Part shown: positions 1-8,414 of the stretch, piece by piece
Numbering within the stretch: the first letter of the stretch is position 1
Layout: each line of letters begins with the position of its first letter
Source: Rhodospirillaceae bacterium
GTDB taxonomy: Bacteria; Pseudomonadota; Alphaproteobacteria; Rhodospirillales; Rhodospirillaceae
Length of the DNA: 35,267 nt
Direction of reading: 5' to 3'
NCBI GenBank assembly: GCA_947476925.1
Contig: CANJSF010000033.1
Span: forward strand, 1-35,267
Position numbers and translations under genes: made by a program
Notes under the pieces: model-generated
Seen by the model: the letters and a program-made list of their open reading frames with translations, nothing else
Told to the model about the DNA's origin: nothing
The model's database searches: none

Positions 1-297
1 AGTATTACAACACCAAGAGACCACATTCGGCGCTCGGCTATAGGCCACCCGCGCCCGTGGCCTATAGCCAAACACCAATCCCACTCGAACAAAGTGAAAT
101 CATGCAGTAGACTAACATTACGACTGGTGCAGAAAATCGGTCAGGTCAGGCTCCTCACTCATCACCTCATTCATGGCAATGACGTCTGGCAGTTTTTGTC
201 CGAATTGTTCCAAAACCTCTGGTCTCATCCGTCGGCACAACCAATGGCGCCTGACGAGTTGTTCCTGCCCATTGCTACTTATGCACTAAAAAAATAG
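1..297 (+). CDS. C-terminal end of an unidentified protein (partial)
   Basis: The first reading frame is open from base 1 to a TAG at 295-297, giving 99 residues without a start, so this is probably the tail of a gene that begins outside the window. The stop lies 7 bases before the GTG start of the glycosyltransferase, which suggests one operon. The tail is rich in His, Arg and Leu and ends with a PDELFLP segment. A PDE-type motif near the C terminus occurs in some branching glycosyltransferases, which would suit the neighbour, but this is a weak resemblance. It could also be a chance open frame. Confidence 0.4.
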   Translation, partial: SITTPRDHIRRSAIGHPRPWPIAKHQSHSNKVKSCSRLTLRLVQKIGQVRLLTHHLIHGNDVWQFLSELFQNLWSHPSAQPMAPDELFLPIATYALKK

Positions 298-304
298 CTT
301 TGGG

Positions 305-1120
305 GTGCAGGGCGACATACTCAGCAAAAACGATGTCACCGTGGTCATCACAAGCTGCGGTAGGCACGACCTGCTGGAGCGGACGCTGGACAGTTTTTTT
401 CGCTACAACTCGCACCCGATCCGCAAAGTTGTCGTGATTGAAGATGGTCCGGCGCCCAACATCGAACACTTAAAGCGGCGCTATAAGCATCAGCCGATGG
501 TCTGGGCAGATACGGGCGAACGCGTTGGTCAGATCCGCGCTATCGATATGGCATATCGACTCATCGACACCGAATTCTTCTTTCATTGTGAAGAGGATTG
601 GGAATTCTATCGACCGGGCTTTATCGAAAACTCGATGAAGATTCTTAAAGCCTTTCCAGAGATCATCCAAGTCTGGATTCGATCATTCCCCGACCTCGAT
701 CCCTATCCGCGAATCCAGCGTCTTTTCCAGGCGGATGGCGTACCGTTCTACCTGGTTGCCGATGGCGTCGATGCCGCTCGCCAATGGGTTTGGTATGGTT
801 TCACGTTTAATCCAGGGCTGCATCGCGCCCGCGATTACCAACTTATCGGTTCATATAGTGCGCTCGACAGATTAAACGAAAAACTCGCCGTAGAAGTTGA
901 GCAAGCGCTTGGTATTCTCTATCGCGGTATGGGGTTTCATGCCGGAATGATCGCAGACAACGATGGTGCAGGGTACGTGAAACACATCGGTGAGGGGCGG
1001 CACGTGACTGAGCCAGTGCAGCACTTATATGCGCCGGTTACATTTCGCCAGCATTTGAAAGACCTGTGGCCAAGCTTTGTTCGCGCCTTGAAGTGGCGTC
1101 TGCAGCGCCGAAAACAATGA
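305..1120 (+). CDS. Glycosyltransferase, GT-A / family 2-like
   Basis: Predicted 271-residue cytosolic glycosyltransferase that would move a sugar from a nucleotide donor to an unknown surface glycan acceptor. The N terminus has the family-2 nucleotide-binding strand (VTVVITSCGR, residues 11-20) and the RTLDSFF helix. An acidic HCEEDWEF stretch near residues 94-101 fits the metal/nucleotide DxD region, and a late HIGEGRHV segment resembles the acceptor-side motif of related proteins. There is no signal peptide or membrane segment. The start is GTG at 305; no better ATG lies before the conserved strand. The gene ends 9 bases before the converging response regulator. The specific sugar cannot be told. 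Confidence 0.75.
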   Translation: MQGDILSKNDVTVVITSCGRHDLLERTLDSFFRYNSHPIRKVVVIEDGPAPNIEHLKRRYKHQPMVWADTGERVGQIRAIDMAYRLIDTEFFFHCEEDWEFYRPGFIENSMKILKAFPEIIQVWIRSFPDLDPYPRIQRLFQADGVPFYLVADGVDAARQWVWYGFTFNPGLHRARDYQLIGSYSALDRLNEKLAVEVEQALGILYRGMGFHAGMIADNDGAGYVKHIGEGRHVTEPVQHLYAPVTFRQHLKDLWPSFVRALKWRLQRRKQ

Positions 1121-1129
1121 TAAGCTTCA

Positions 1130-1579
1130 TTACTCGGTAGCGATTTTTATGGCCGTGTAGTCTTCCGCCGACTTCAGCTCTAATTTGCGACTCGTGGCTC
1201 GCTTGAGGGCCGACGCCAAAGACTCGCGAGGCACTGGCTTGAGCACATACGCGCTGACATCAAGTTGTCGGGCTGCTTGGAGGACATCATCTTCATCGGA
1301 TGTCGTGAGAATAATAAATGGGAGATCGCGTGCAAGGTGCGCGTATCGCCCGGTACGTATATCCGCCAGCAGCTTCAGCCCAGTAATCGGCGTCATATTG
1401 TAATCGCTGATGACACAGTCGATTTTTTGGCTCGGATTTGACAGCGCTTGTGTTGCGAGAATGCCGTCAGGGCATTTCGTAATCTTCGTCGCGCCAAAAG
1501 TTGCAATTCCCGCGGCGACGATTTCTAAAATTGCATCATCGTCATCGACAACCAGGAAATTTAAATCAGTATAATTCAC
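1130..1579 (-). CDS. Single-domain response regulator (CheY-like receiver)
   Basis: A 149-residue stand-alone receiver domain that would accept a phosphate from a histidine kinase and signal by protein contact, as no output domain follows. All catalytic positions are visible: the acidic cluster at D12-D15, phospho-acceptor D59 in ISDYNM, T92-T93 after the fourth strand, and K114 in the LKPV motif. About 20 residues follow the fold and resemble no DNA-binding domain. No kinase gene is adjacent, so the partner lies elsewhere. It is transcribed alone toward the glycosyltransferase, and the 195-base region upstream of its start contains inverted repeats. The family assignment is secure; the pathway is unknown. 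Confidence 0.9.
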   Translation of the reverse strand: MNYTDLNFLVVDDDDAILEIVAAGIATFGATKITKCPDGILATQALSNPSQKIDCVISDYNMTPITGLKLLADIRTGRYAHLARDLPFIILTTSDEDDVLQAARQLDVSAYVLKPVPRESLASALKRATSRKLELKSAEDYTAIKIATE

Positions 1580-1670
1580 TCGTACAAGGGCATGCTGTTA
1601 ATACGAACCGCTTTAGACGGCTATAGTGTCACGTCCAAGCGACTAAATCTACGCATCAAGCGAGGATAGT

Positions 1671-1685
1671 TTGTTGGCGCAACAA
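1671..1685. repeat. Short perfect inverted repeat
   Basis: TTGTTG-GCG-CAACAA forms a 6-bp stem with a 3-base loop, and pairing extends slightly if one T is bulged. It lies between the start of the response regulator and the end of the serine hydrolase. No T-run follows on either strand, so it is not a classical terminator. It could be an operator or an RNA hairpin in the serine hydrolase 3' end. Confidence 0.4.
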
Positions 1686-1686
1686 C

Positions 1687-1736
1687 TGCCTAACGTCAGC
1701 GCGTTTCTAGTCAACAAATTGCAACGACGTCAGGCA
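1687..1736. repeat. Imperfect inverted repeat, 11-bp arms
   Basis: The left arm TGCCTAACGTC (1687-1697) and right arm GACGTCAGGCA (1726-1736) pair at 10 of 11 positions around a 28-base loop. It directly follows the smaller hairpin at 1671-1685. The arms could form a hairpin at the end of the serine-hydrolase transcript or bind a dimeric regulator upstream of the response regulator. No T-run is present. Confidence 0.4.
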
Positions 1737-1774
1737 GAAAGTCGCGAGGAATAGAAATCAGCCCGCACAGCGCA

Positions 1775-3061
1775 TTATTGCAAGGCTCCATAAACGCCAG
1801 ACCTAAAAATTGTGCTGAGGTCATTCCCATTGATGCCTTGGTATTGCGCCATGACCACCGCCACCACTTGCTCCTTAAGATTGATCAAGAAGAACGTATT
1901 GGCCAGGCCCGACCAACCAACTTCGCCAGGTCTGCCCGGCACACTGGCGTCGGCATTGTTCGGCCGCACGCCAATTGCAAGCCCCCAATAATAACCTGTA
2001 ACGCTGGTAAACTGACCGGGCGCGTACCAGTACACAGCGCCTTGGTCGGTCGTGGTTTGTTGCGAGAGCATCATTCGAACTGTTTCAGGGTTTAGGATTT
2101 TTTGGCCGTCCAAAACACCACCATTCAGAAGCATCTGTATAAACCGCAGATAGTCGGGCACCGTCGAGACCAATCCACCGCCCGCCGAAAATAGTTTCCC
2201 CGGCCGCGTGAAGTGCGATAGCGGTGTTGCGGTGGCGGTTGTGTTGGTCAGCTGATCAGTCGCAGTCCGACGAGTATAGACTTCGGCAAGTCGATGTTTT
2301 TGGGCGTCGGCCTCAGAGATCCAGAAGCCCGTATCGCGCATTCCAATGCGTTCAAACAGCCGCGACTTTAAGAAAGCATCCAGCGGCTGAGCAGATGCAA
2401 CCTCGGCCACACGCCCCAGGACGTCGCCAGAAAATCCGTAATGCCACTTAGCACCAGGTTGATAGAGCAACGGATATGTCGTGAGATTCTCAATTCCATC
2501 CGCAAGTGTTACGTCGGGGTCCAGCACGTTGCGCTGTTGGAAATTGAAAGATTTCGGCCAGTCGTTTGCATAACCCAAGCCTGATGTGTAGGTAAATAAG
2601 TGCCGCACGGTCATCGGCGGGCTTTGATTTTCGAGGACAACATCATTGCCTGACGCCTGTTTGATGACTTTCATCTTGGCAATGCTCGGAATGTATTTCA
2701 TGACCGGATCATCCAGTCGCAGCTTTTGTTCATCGATCAATGTCAGGGCTGCAGCGCTAGTGACCGCACGACTCATGGAGTAAATGCGGAAGGAGGTGTT
2801 GTTTTCCATCGGCAAATCACGTTCCAGGTCGCGCTTGCCCAGTGCCTCGAGGGCAACGATCTTTCCCTTCCGAGCAATGGCATAAACCACACCAGCACGC
2901 TCACCCTTCGTGATCATGGCGTTGACCCGAGATTTGAGTTCGGCAAGGCCGCGTGCGCTGACGCCAACACTGGCGGGGTCCGCCTGCTCAAGGTCCGCTC
3001 CCAAGGTTGAGTTGATGGTGGTCATAATGCCTAATGCGAGAAAGCAATTGAGAATTCTCAT
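1775..3061 (-). CDS. Exported serine hydrolase, beta-lactamase class C / family VIII esterase fold, altered SxxK
   Basis: A 428-residue protein with an N-terminal signal peptide ending near A22 and the beta-lactamase-fold domain shared by class C enzymes, DD-peptidases and family VIII esterases. The catalytic serine region reads YSMSRAV, with S95 in place but R98 where family members carry the general-base lysine of SxxK. The second motif is Y208-G-F-S, followed by DVLGRV, typical of the esterase branch. A C-terminal segment near GWSGLANTFF fits the usual third motif. It is the last gene of a minus-strand unit, 49 bases after the six-cysteine/repeat fusion. It may be an esterase, amidase or non-catalytic binder; the lysine-to-arginine change makes normal catalysis doubtful. 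Confidence 0.85.
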   Translation of the reverse strand: MRILNCFLALGIMTTINSTLGADLEQADPASVGVSARGLAELKSRVNAMITKGERAGVVYAIARKGKIVALEALGKRDLERDLPMENNTSFRIYSMSRAVTSAAALTLIDEQKLRLDDPVMKYIPSIAKMKVIKQASGNDVVLENQSPPMTVRHLFTYTSGLGYANDWPKSFNFQQRNVLDPDVTLADGIENLTTYPLLYQPGAKWHYGFSGDVLGRVAEVASAQPLDAFLKSRLFERIGMRDTGFWISEADAQKHRLAEVYTRRTATDQLTNTTATATPLSHFTRPGKLFSAGGGLVSTVPDYLRFIQMLLNGGVLDGQKILNPETVRMMLSQQTTTDQGAVYWYAPGQFTSVTGYYWGLAIGVRPNNADASVPGRPGEVGWSGLANTFFLINLKEQVVAVVMAQYQGINGNDLSTIFRSGVYGALQ

Positions 3062-3110
3062 CTGTGTGCTCCTGACGCTTCAATCAAAATTTTAGTGGCG
3101 CGATGCGTTG

Positions 3111-4979
3111 TCATGGCCGAGATTGTCGCGGCGAAGACATGTCAGCAATTTCTGGGGGCAGGGCGCTCCAGTAATTCTTTGCCGAGACGCTGGCGCCGCC
3201 AAACAGGTGGCCCAAAAACTGGCCGGGAAGTACATCGCGGGCATAGGTGTAAACTGGCGAGCCGCGATAGTGCCACCACTTTGTCGCACCGTGAGCGACG
3301 GGTTCCCATTCCCCAACGGTCTGGGCATCACTCGCTGCCTCGACTGGAATCCACAGCGCATCAATGCAGGTTTGGTCGCATATCTCGCGTTCAAATTCGC
3401 CTCGGTCACCGACTAGAATATATAATGTGTGCCCACGTTGATCGGCGTAGATCCGCCCAAGGGATGTCTCCTGGCGCTGAATCCATAAGGGCAACTTAGG
3501 CGCTGGCGTTGCAACGACTGCGCTCCACCCATTACCCTCACAGGTCGCGACGTTGGGTTTTGAATCTCGCTTGCAAGTGTAAAGCGCCTGGCCGCGAAAG
3601 GCCCACAGGTCAGGACCATCCTTGCGGCTGATCAGCGACCATTCTCCTAGTGCTTTGCTTGACCAAGGCGCCTGCAAGGGTTCCCAATCACGTAGGCAAG
3701 ATGAATCACAAGAGAACGAACTGGCGGTGCCCTGAGCCGGAGCAGAGTAAAGGGTCCGCCCTTGAATGTCGGTAAGCACTGTTCCGAGCGGCGTGGCCCG
3801 AGTGTTAATGCCTGGTGGGCGTTTTGGGAAAAGCTCGTTCAAAGTCCCGTTTGTGTTGGGCGGCTGGCCAATACTCACGCCTTCCGAGGGCTTCAGCTCT
3901 GTTCGTACGACAAAGCCTGAAACAAGCTTAATCTGATAGGCAACCGACAATGCCGTGCACTTGCCTGTCGCGGGATCGGGAAATCCATCGGCCAGGTCGG
4001 TGGCGGCTTGATACATTGCCGGGCAACTAAACTGTGCTGTATCGATGAGGTACCCCATCTTCCTGATGTAATCCCACCAATTCTCGAGATCATGATAACC
4101 TGTTAAAAGCCCGCTGGCGGCGCCACTATTCGGATCTATCGTCAGTCTCAGGCGCATATCCCGTATGTACATCTCAGTTGAAACTCGGTTGCCATAAAAC
4201 GGAAGACGAATATCAACCGGTTTAGTGGTTAAAATGCCATTCGTCAGCGTCCCTTCAACTGTTGCATTAAAATGCTGTGTTTGATCGACGCGGTAACTTG
4301 CAAAGGGAAGAATGGTGCCGGTGGCTGATTTGGGCATGCTGTCAACGGCGCGCGAGAACGTGACTTGGACGCGCTGTGAAGATTCGTTTCTGTCGAGTGG
4401 GGTGATGTCAATCATCCAAACACCCTTGGAGGAATCGTGCCGCTCGCCATCGGCGACGCCTTCGACATAGCCGTTCGCACGCCAGCCATAAACACAACCA
4501 AGTAACCGATACATTTGGTTGTCGACACCTTGCTCGCCGTCGGGGCTTTGGAAATTTTGATGCTTGCATGTCCGCTCGGTGGCATTGCCTTCGGTTTCGC
4601 TATCGAGATTAAGCCCATAGGCTGTCGAGCCGGTGACGATCCTCATTGGCGGGTCAGCCACCAACTCAGGCTTCCAACATACATCTTCTTGGTGCGGTCC
4701 ACGGCGTGTGGCCATGGCGCGTCGTGCCGCCGGTTCTTTTTCACCGCTATTGGTCAGCCTGTCGCGGTCTTGGCGCGAAAGGCTTTTCCACCAAATTTCA
4801 TCATTGCCGATGGCCATTCCATCACGACACTCTTGCATATATTTTGTTTCAAACATCGCGGTACGCATCGAGACTAAGACAAAGCCGAGGCGGCTATGGG
4901 GCTTTAAAGCGTCGGCCCAACCGATTTGTGACGTCGAACAAACTACACAAATCGCAATCCCTGCCAGGATGTTGCGCAT
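3111..4979 (-). CDS. Exported six-cysteine protein fused to two COG4315-type repeats
   Basis: A 622-residue exported protein of unknown function. Residues 1-22 are a signal peptide. Residues about 27-360 match the proteins at 6731-7924 and 8411-9541 and share landmarks: ETKY..EC (C51), GNDEIWWK, DVCW (C101), YGLNLD, TCKH (C138), VDNQMYRLLGC (C162), FSCPAMY (C319) and GKCT (C341). After a Pro-rich linker, residues about 395-490 and 500-606 are two repeats of the secreted repeat family (PF03640/COG4315), each opening with LG...D..G.TLY and a Cys pair (C424/C428, C534/C538) and ending with W..RG..(L/V)YT. The cupin gene ends 12 bases upstream, so they are probably co-transcribed. The fusion links the six-cysteine family to the repeat protein at 12518-13591. 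I know no assigned function for the first domain. Confidence 0.85.
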   Translation of the reverse strand: MRNILAGIAICVVCSTSQIGWADALKPHSRLGFVLVSMRTAMFETKYMQECRDGMAIGNDEIWWKSLSRQDRDRLTNSGEKEPAARRAMATRRGPHQEDVCWKPELVADPPMRIVTGSTAYGLNLDSETEGNATERTCKHQNFQSPDGEQGVDNQMYRLLGCVYGWRANGYVEGVADGERHDSSKGVWMIDITPLDRNESSQRVQVTFSRAVDSMPKSATGTILPFASYRVDQTQHFNATVEGTLTNGILTTKPVDIRLPFYGNRVSTEMYIRDMRLRLTIDPNSGAASGLLTGYHDLENWWDYIRKMGYLIDTAQFSCPAMYQAATDLADGFPDPATGKCTALSVAYQIKLVSGFVVRTELKPSEGVSIGQPPNTNGTLNELFPKRPPGINTRATPLGTVLTDIQGRTLYSAPAQGTASSFSCDSSCLRDWEPLQAPWSSKALGEWSLISRKDGPDLWAFRGQALYTCKRDSKPNVATCEGNGWSAVVATPAPKLPLWIQRQETSLGRIYADQRGHTLYILVGDRGEFEREICDQTCIDALWIPVEAASDAQTVGEWEPVAHGATKWWHYRGSPVYTYARDVLPGQFLGHLFGGASVSAKNYWSALPPEIADMSSPRQSRP

Positions 4980-4991
4980 CGCGCTATGGCT

Positions 4992-5957
4992 CTAATACGC
5001 TCGATCAGAGGCGAATGGCGTGAAGACCCATGATTTCTGTGCCTCTACCACGAGCGGATTGTATGGTGCTGCCCAATTCACTGCCTGTGTTTCTTTCGAC
5101 AGTGCTGTCTTCAGTGCCCCACCCTTGCTGCGCAAGAGGGCTGTGAAACCATCTTTCGTTCCATAGGGACCAAGTTTTGTTCCGGGGATCCGCCAAGCAT
5201 AGGAACCCGACCGCATCATCCCATGGGGTGTCGCGACCTCACCATCAAGAACAAACATCTCCTCCACTGCTTGGTGAATCGCCAGTGCGTGCCGAGATTT
5301 TTGATGTTCGGGGCCAACGGTCAAAATCCAAGTGCTTTCACCTGTCGACGAATCCGTTCGCAGAACTTTGCGTCGGGCCGAACTGCCCCAGATCTTTCGC
5401 TCAATGGCGGTTGCGCCTGCCCAAGGCATGTCGCGCGCCGAGATTTTCTTGATCAATTGTTCTGCGCGAAACATTCCTGGTGGGGCTGTCTCGTATACAG
5501 CTTTGTGCTCGCCTTCATAGAAATTGAGTACCACCGCCCCGCTCGGGCTTTCGATTAAATCATGATGATAGCCGGCAGGAAAATACGCGTAATCGCCTGT
5601 CGTATATGTGACGCCGTTGAATATGACGCTGCCATCAAGGACAAAAAATTCTTGATCGCTGTTCACGTAGTGCTGCGGCACCATTTTCCACGCGACCGGA
5701 TAGTGCATAATCACCGTGACTGCGCGTGTTCCTTTCGCGTCGTAGGACACAGTTGCTCCATCGACCCCGGGTTGCGAGCCGGTCTCCGTCAGCACGCGCG
5801 ATGGTGCAACTTGTGACTGGACGAAATCAGTGTGCGGCCGGCCGAGCGCAAATCCTGGGTGGGTGGGCTGTTGGGCCTGCACGGTGCGGCTTGCAAGAGC
5901 TGAGAAAGTGCCGGCCATCATCATGCGACGCCCGAGCATTGGCAGGGACTGCGACAT
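4992..5957 (-). CDS. Exported two-cupin protein (ChrR/DUF4437-like)
   Basis: A 321-residue protein. I place the start at 5957, where AGGTG lies 5 bases upstream and the N terminus becomes an export signal with twin arginines (LGRRMMMAG, then AQ near residue 29); a longer frame to 6095 lacks these. Two beta-barrel cupin domains follow. The first (about residues 75-150) has H97, E103 and H131/H132 as plausible metal ligands. The second (about 205-280) retains H228 and E232/E233, but the later His position is GPYGTKDG, so it probably binds metal weakly or not at all. It is the first gene of the minus unit and divergent from the CHRD gene at 6155. Function could be an enzyme or a sensor-like binder. 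Confidence 0.75.
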   Translation of the reverse strand: MSQSLPMLGRRMMMAGTFSALASRTVQAQQPTHPGFALGRPHTDFVQSQVAPSRVLTETGSQPGVDGATVSYDAKGTRAVTVIMHYPVAWKMVPQHYVNSDQEFFVLDGSVIFNGVTYTTGDYAYFPAGYHHDLIESPSGAVVLNFYEGEHKAVYETAPPGMFRAEQLIKKISARDMPWAGATAIERKIWGSSARRKVLRTDSSTGESTWILTVGPEHQKSRHALAIHQAVEEMFVLDGEVATPHGMMRSGSYAWRIPGTKLGPYGTKDGFTALLRSKGGALKTALSKETQAVNWAAPYNPLVVEAQKSWVFTPFASDRAY

Positions 5958-6154
5958 ATGGCACCTGAAAAAGATACGCAATTTTGAATTAACGACTGAG
6001 GTTAGGTTTGGGCGCACGCAATGACAATGCAATGAGAACAACGCGCCCATACTACGGACATTGATGCGAATGTATCGGATGAATGCGGAATTCAATTGGC
6101 TTGAGGTCGTACATAGAGTTCCCTACCTTCAATCAACTAGCACAGTGAGGTTTC

Positions 6155-6619
6155 ATGCGCCCCAGTCGCAAAGCGTTGCTTTTTGCATTTGGTCTTCTGT
6201 CGATTTTGGCACTCACGACGCATGCGCCTGCCGTGCGCGCTGGATCAAATGACATTCTCTTTGCGGCAGACCTTTCCGACGACGAGCAAAGCACGCCGAC
6301 TTACAGCAAAGGGAAGGGCCGCGCCGAGATCGTGCTCGAACGTGAAACCTTAAGGATCACATGGACGGTGACGTTTCAGGACTTAAGTTCTCCGCCAATT
6401 GAGGTTGGTCTATATGGGCCTGAAAATGTTGGTGCGAACGCTGGGATGCTTATCGATTTTTCCGGCAACGGGCTGAAATCGCCTATCAAGGGCTCGGCGA
6501 TCCTAAGCGACGGGCAACTCCAGTACCTGATTACCGGCCGTGTTTACGTCAATATCACTAGCCAAAAATGGAAGGCCGGAGAGCTGCGCGGCCAGCTAAG
6601 ACGGCAGCCCCGCCCGTAA
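6155..6619 (+). CDS. Exported CHRD-domain protein 1
   Basis: A 154-residue secreted or periplasmic protein: a signal peptide to about residue 30 (ending AVRAG), then a single CHRD domain (PF07452, first described in chordin). Family signs are the ITWTVTFQDLSSPP strand, the VGLYGPENVGANAG loop and the closing G(E/K)LRGQL. Bacterial CHRD proteins are of unknown function; the fold is thought to bind other proteins or surfaces. GAGG precedes the ATG. It opens the plus unit and is followed by a six-cysteine protein, an arrangement repeated immediately downstream. A GC-rich palindrome (GCCCGCGGGC, 6643-6652) lies after its stop. Confidence 0.85.
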   Translation: MRPSRKALLFAFGLLSILALTTHAPAVRAGSNDILFAADLSDDEQSTPTYSKGKGRAEIVLERETLRITWTVTFQDLSSPPIEVGLYGPENVGANAGMLIDFSGNGLKSPIKGSAILSDGQLQYLITGRVYVNITSQKWKAGELRGQLRRQPRP

Positions 6620-6730
6620 GCCTCTGCTCCGGATTGGGTGGCGCCCGCGGGCCTTGACTATTAGGGGCCGGGATACGGGCACTTCGTATTTTAAACGTGC
6701 AATACTACCTTGCGAGGGGATAATCGACCC

Positions 6731-7924
6731 ATGTTTAAATTCCAAAATTCCATATTTGAAACAGGCACTAAGGCTGCATTTGCAGCAGCGCTTGTTTGCC
6801 TCCTTTCAGTCTACTCAGAACCCGCCTTCAGCGTCGAGAAAAAAGGCCAGACGCTTGGGTTTGTTGTCACGACGTGGAATTTTGCGTTGAACGAAACCAG
6901 ATTTGCAGACGAATGTCCCATGGGGATGAACCCGGGATACGATGAAATTTGGTGGCGTGGCCTGTCGAAAGATGATCGGGCAAAGTTTACCGACAACGGC
7001 CTTAAGTCCCGGCTTGATCGGTATCAGTTCGCCATTCGTCGCGGCAAGAACGGCGAAGATGTGGCGATGAACCCAACGTCAGCCAACGCCCCTCCGTTAC
7101 TGCTGGCTCAAGGGCCTGCGTCTTACGGTATGAACTTAGATGGAACCGACGACGGCCGCGCCACCGCGAAATCTTGCAAGCACGACAAATATGTTGGGCT
7201 CGACGGCACGCCAGCCGTTGACAACCAACTCTATCGCCTTCTCGGCTGTGTCTACGGCTATCAATCGTATGGACAGTATCAGGTCAATGCGAACGAGAAC
7301 CGCAAGTCGAACGGCCTTGGCATGACGTTGATCGAGATTACCGGTGTCGATGACCTCAAAAACGATAATGAAGTGATCGTAAATTTCTACCGATCCATCG
7401 ACCAGTACACTTTGAATGGCGCTGGCGGATTTACGGCGTTTTCGAGCTATCGCATTGACGCGGCTAATGGCAAGCCGCGCTACAATAGCAGCGTCAAAGG
7501 CAAAATTGTTGATGGTGTTGTCCGCACTGAGTCGAACGATGTCAATTTGCCCTTCTATGGCAACTACACCTACATGAATCAGTTGATTCGCGACATGCGC
7601 CTGCATTTGGAACTTTCCGATGATGGCGTTTCGGCCAGGGGCATGGTCGCTGGCTACTATGGCGTCGACCAACTTACATTCTATGCGTGCGGTGTCGGTC
7701 CCATTGCATCGAGCGGCTTTTCAGATTGCCCCGCCATCTACAAGGCCGCTCACGAAATCGCTGACGGCCACCCTGATTCAGAAGGTAAGTGCACAACGCT
7801 GTCTTCCGCCTTCAACTTTGCGGCTGTTTCAGCCTTCATTGTTCATCCTAATGCAGATGCCGCGTCAGCAGCTCCCGCCAATCCGATTGCGCGTCTTTTG
7901 ACGGCATTGGGAATCGGCGGCTAA
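6731..7924 (+). CDS. Exported six-cysteine-family protein (paralogue 2)
   Basis: A 397-residue member of the unnamed family shared with 3111-4979 and 8411-9541. I chose ATG 6731, with GAGGGGA about 10 bases upstream; the frame can be read from a TTG at 6710, but that codon precedes this Shine-Dalgarno. The signal peptide runs to about residue 34. Conserved landmarks are ETRFADEC (C62), DEIWWRGLS, YGMNLD, SCKH (C149), VDNQLYRLLGC (C173), DCPAIY (C333) and GKCTTL (C354). It departs from its paralogues at the second cysteine (DVAMNP instead of DVCW) and has an extra C320 in YACGVG, so its disulfide or metal pattern may differ. The C-terminal tail is Ala-rich. No known fold is recognisable. Confidence 0.8.
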   Translation: MFKFQNSIFETGTKAAFAAALVCLLSVYSEPAFSVEKKGQTLGFVVTTWNFALNETRFADECPMGMNPGYDEIWWRGLSKDDRAKFTDNGLKSRLDRYQFAIRRGKNGEDVAMNPTSANAPPLLLAQGPASYGMNLDGTDDGRATAKSCKHDKYVGLDGTPAVDNQLYRLLGCVYGYQSYGQYQVNANENRKSNGLGMTLIEITGVDDLKNDNEVIVNFYRSIDQYTLNGAGGFTAFSSYRIDAANGKPRYNSSVKGKIVDGVVRTESNDVNLPFYGNYTYMNQLIRDMRLHLELSDDGVSARGMVAGYYGVDQLTFYACGVGPIASSGFSDCPAIYKAAHEIADGHPDSEGKCTTLSSAFNFAAVSAFIVHPNADAASAAPANPIARLLTALGIGG

Positions 7925-7961
7925 ACCACGATCTTTAATGCACGAAGGAGCAAAAGCGGTA

Positions 7962-8414
7962 ATGACGTTCGCTCGTGATCTCTTGGTGGGCTTCGGAGTG
8001 CTTTTGCTCTCTGCCCATGCATTTGCTCAAGATTCTCGGGATTTTTATGCCGAAATGGCGGCTGAGTGGCAGACGAAATATACCGAGAGCCCGGGGCGTG
8101 GAGAGATCAATTTTCACGTCGACTTCACAACGCTCACCGCGTCTTGGGATATCAAATATAAAGACCTGTCGGGGCCACCGACGTCCATTAAGCTTTATGG
8201 TCCAGCGCAGCCTGGCGCCAATGGAGCGGCCATTTTGAGTTTTGGCCCAAAGGGCGCCAAAAGCCCTCTCAAGGGGTCCGCGCCGCTGACTGAAGCGCAA
8301 GTGCAATACCTTCTGTATGGATGGACGTATATTACAATTACGACCGACAAATTTCCCCTCGGCGAAATCCGTGGCCAGCTTGATGTCAAGGCTCCGCAAA
8401 AGGTGACGCAATGA
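7962..8414 (+). CDS. Exported CHRD-domain protein 2
   Basis: A 150-residue paralogue of the CHRD protein at 6155-6619. The frame also has an ATG at 7938, but the only good Shine-Dalgarno (GAAGGAG, about 7942-7948) lies after it and serves ATG 7962, giving a clean signal peptide ending HAFAQ. The CHRD core is visible: ASWDIKYKDLSGPP, IKLYGPAQPGANG, SPLKGSAPLTEAQ and a closing GEIRGQL. Its TGA overlaps the ATG of the next gene as ATGA, so the two are translationally coupled. The CHRD/six-cysteine pairing copies that of the two genes before it. Confidence 0.85.
   Translation: MTFARDLLVGFGVLLLSAHAFAQDSRDFYAEMAAEWQTKYTESPGRGEINFHVDFTTLTASWDIKYKDLSGPPTSIKLYGPAQPGANGAAILSFGPKGAKSPLKGSAPLTEAQVQYLLYGWTYITITTDKFPLGEIRGQLDVKAPQKVTQ

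Noticed and set aside
1687-1736. Integron attC-like site (GCCTAAC ... GTCAGGC)
   Set aside because: The left core fits RYYYAAC, but the right core lacks the invariant GTT, the span is shorter than known attC sites, and there is no integrase or cassette array.
6643-6652. GCCCGCGGGC palindrome as a terminator after CHRD gene 1
   Set aside because: A perfect dyad with no loop cannot form a stable 5-bp hairpin, and no T-run follows.
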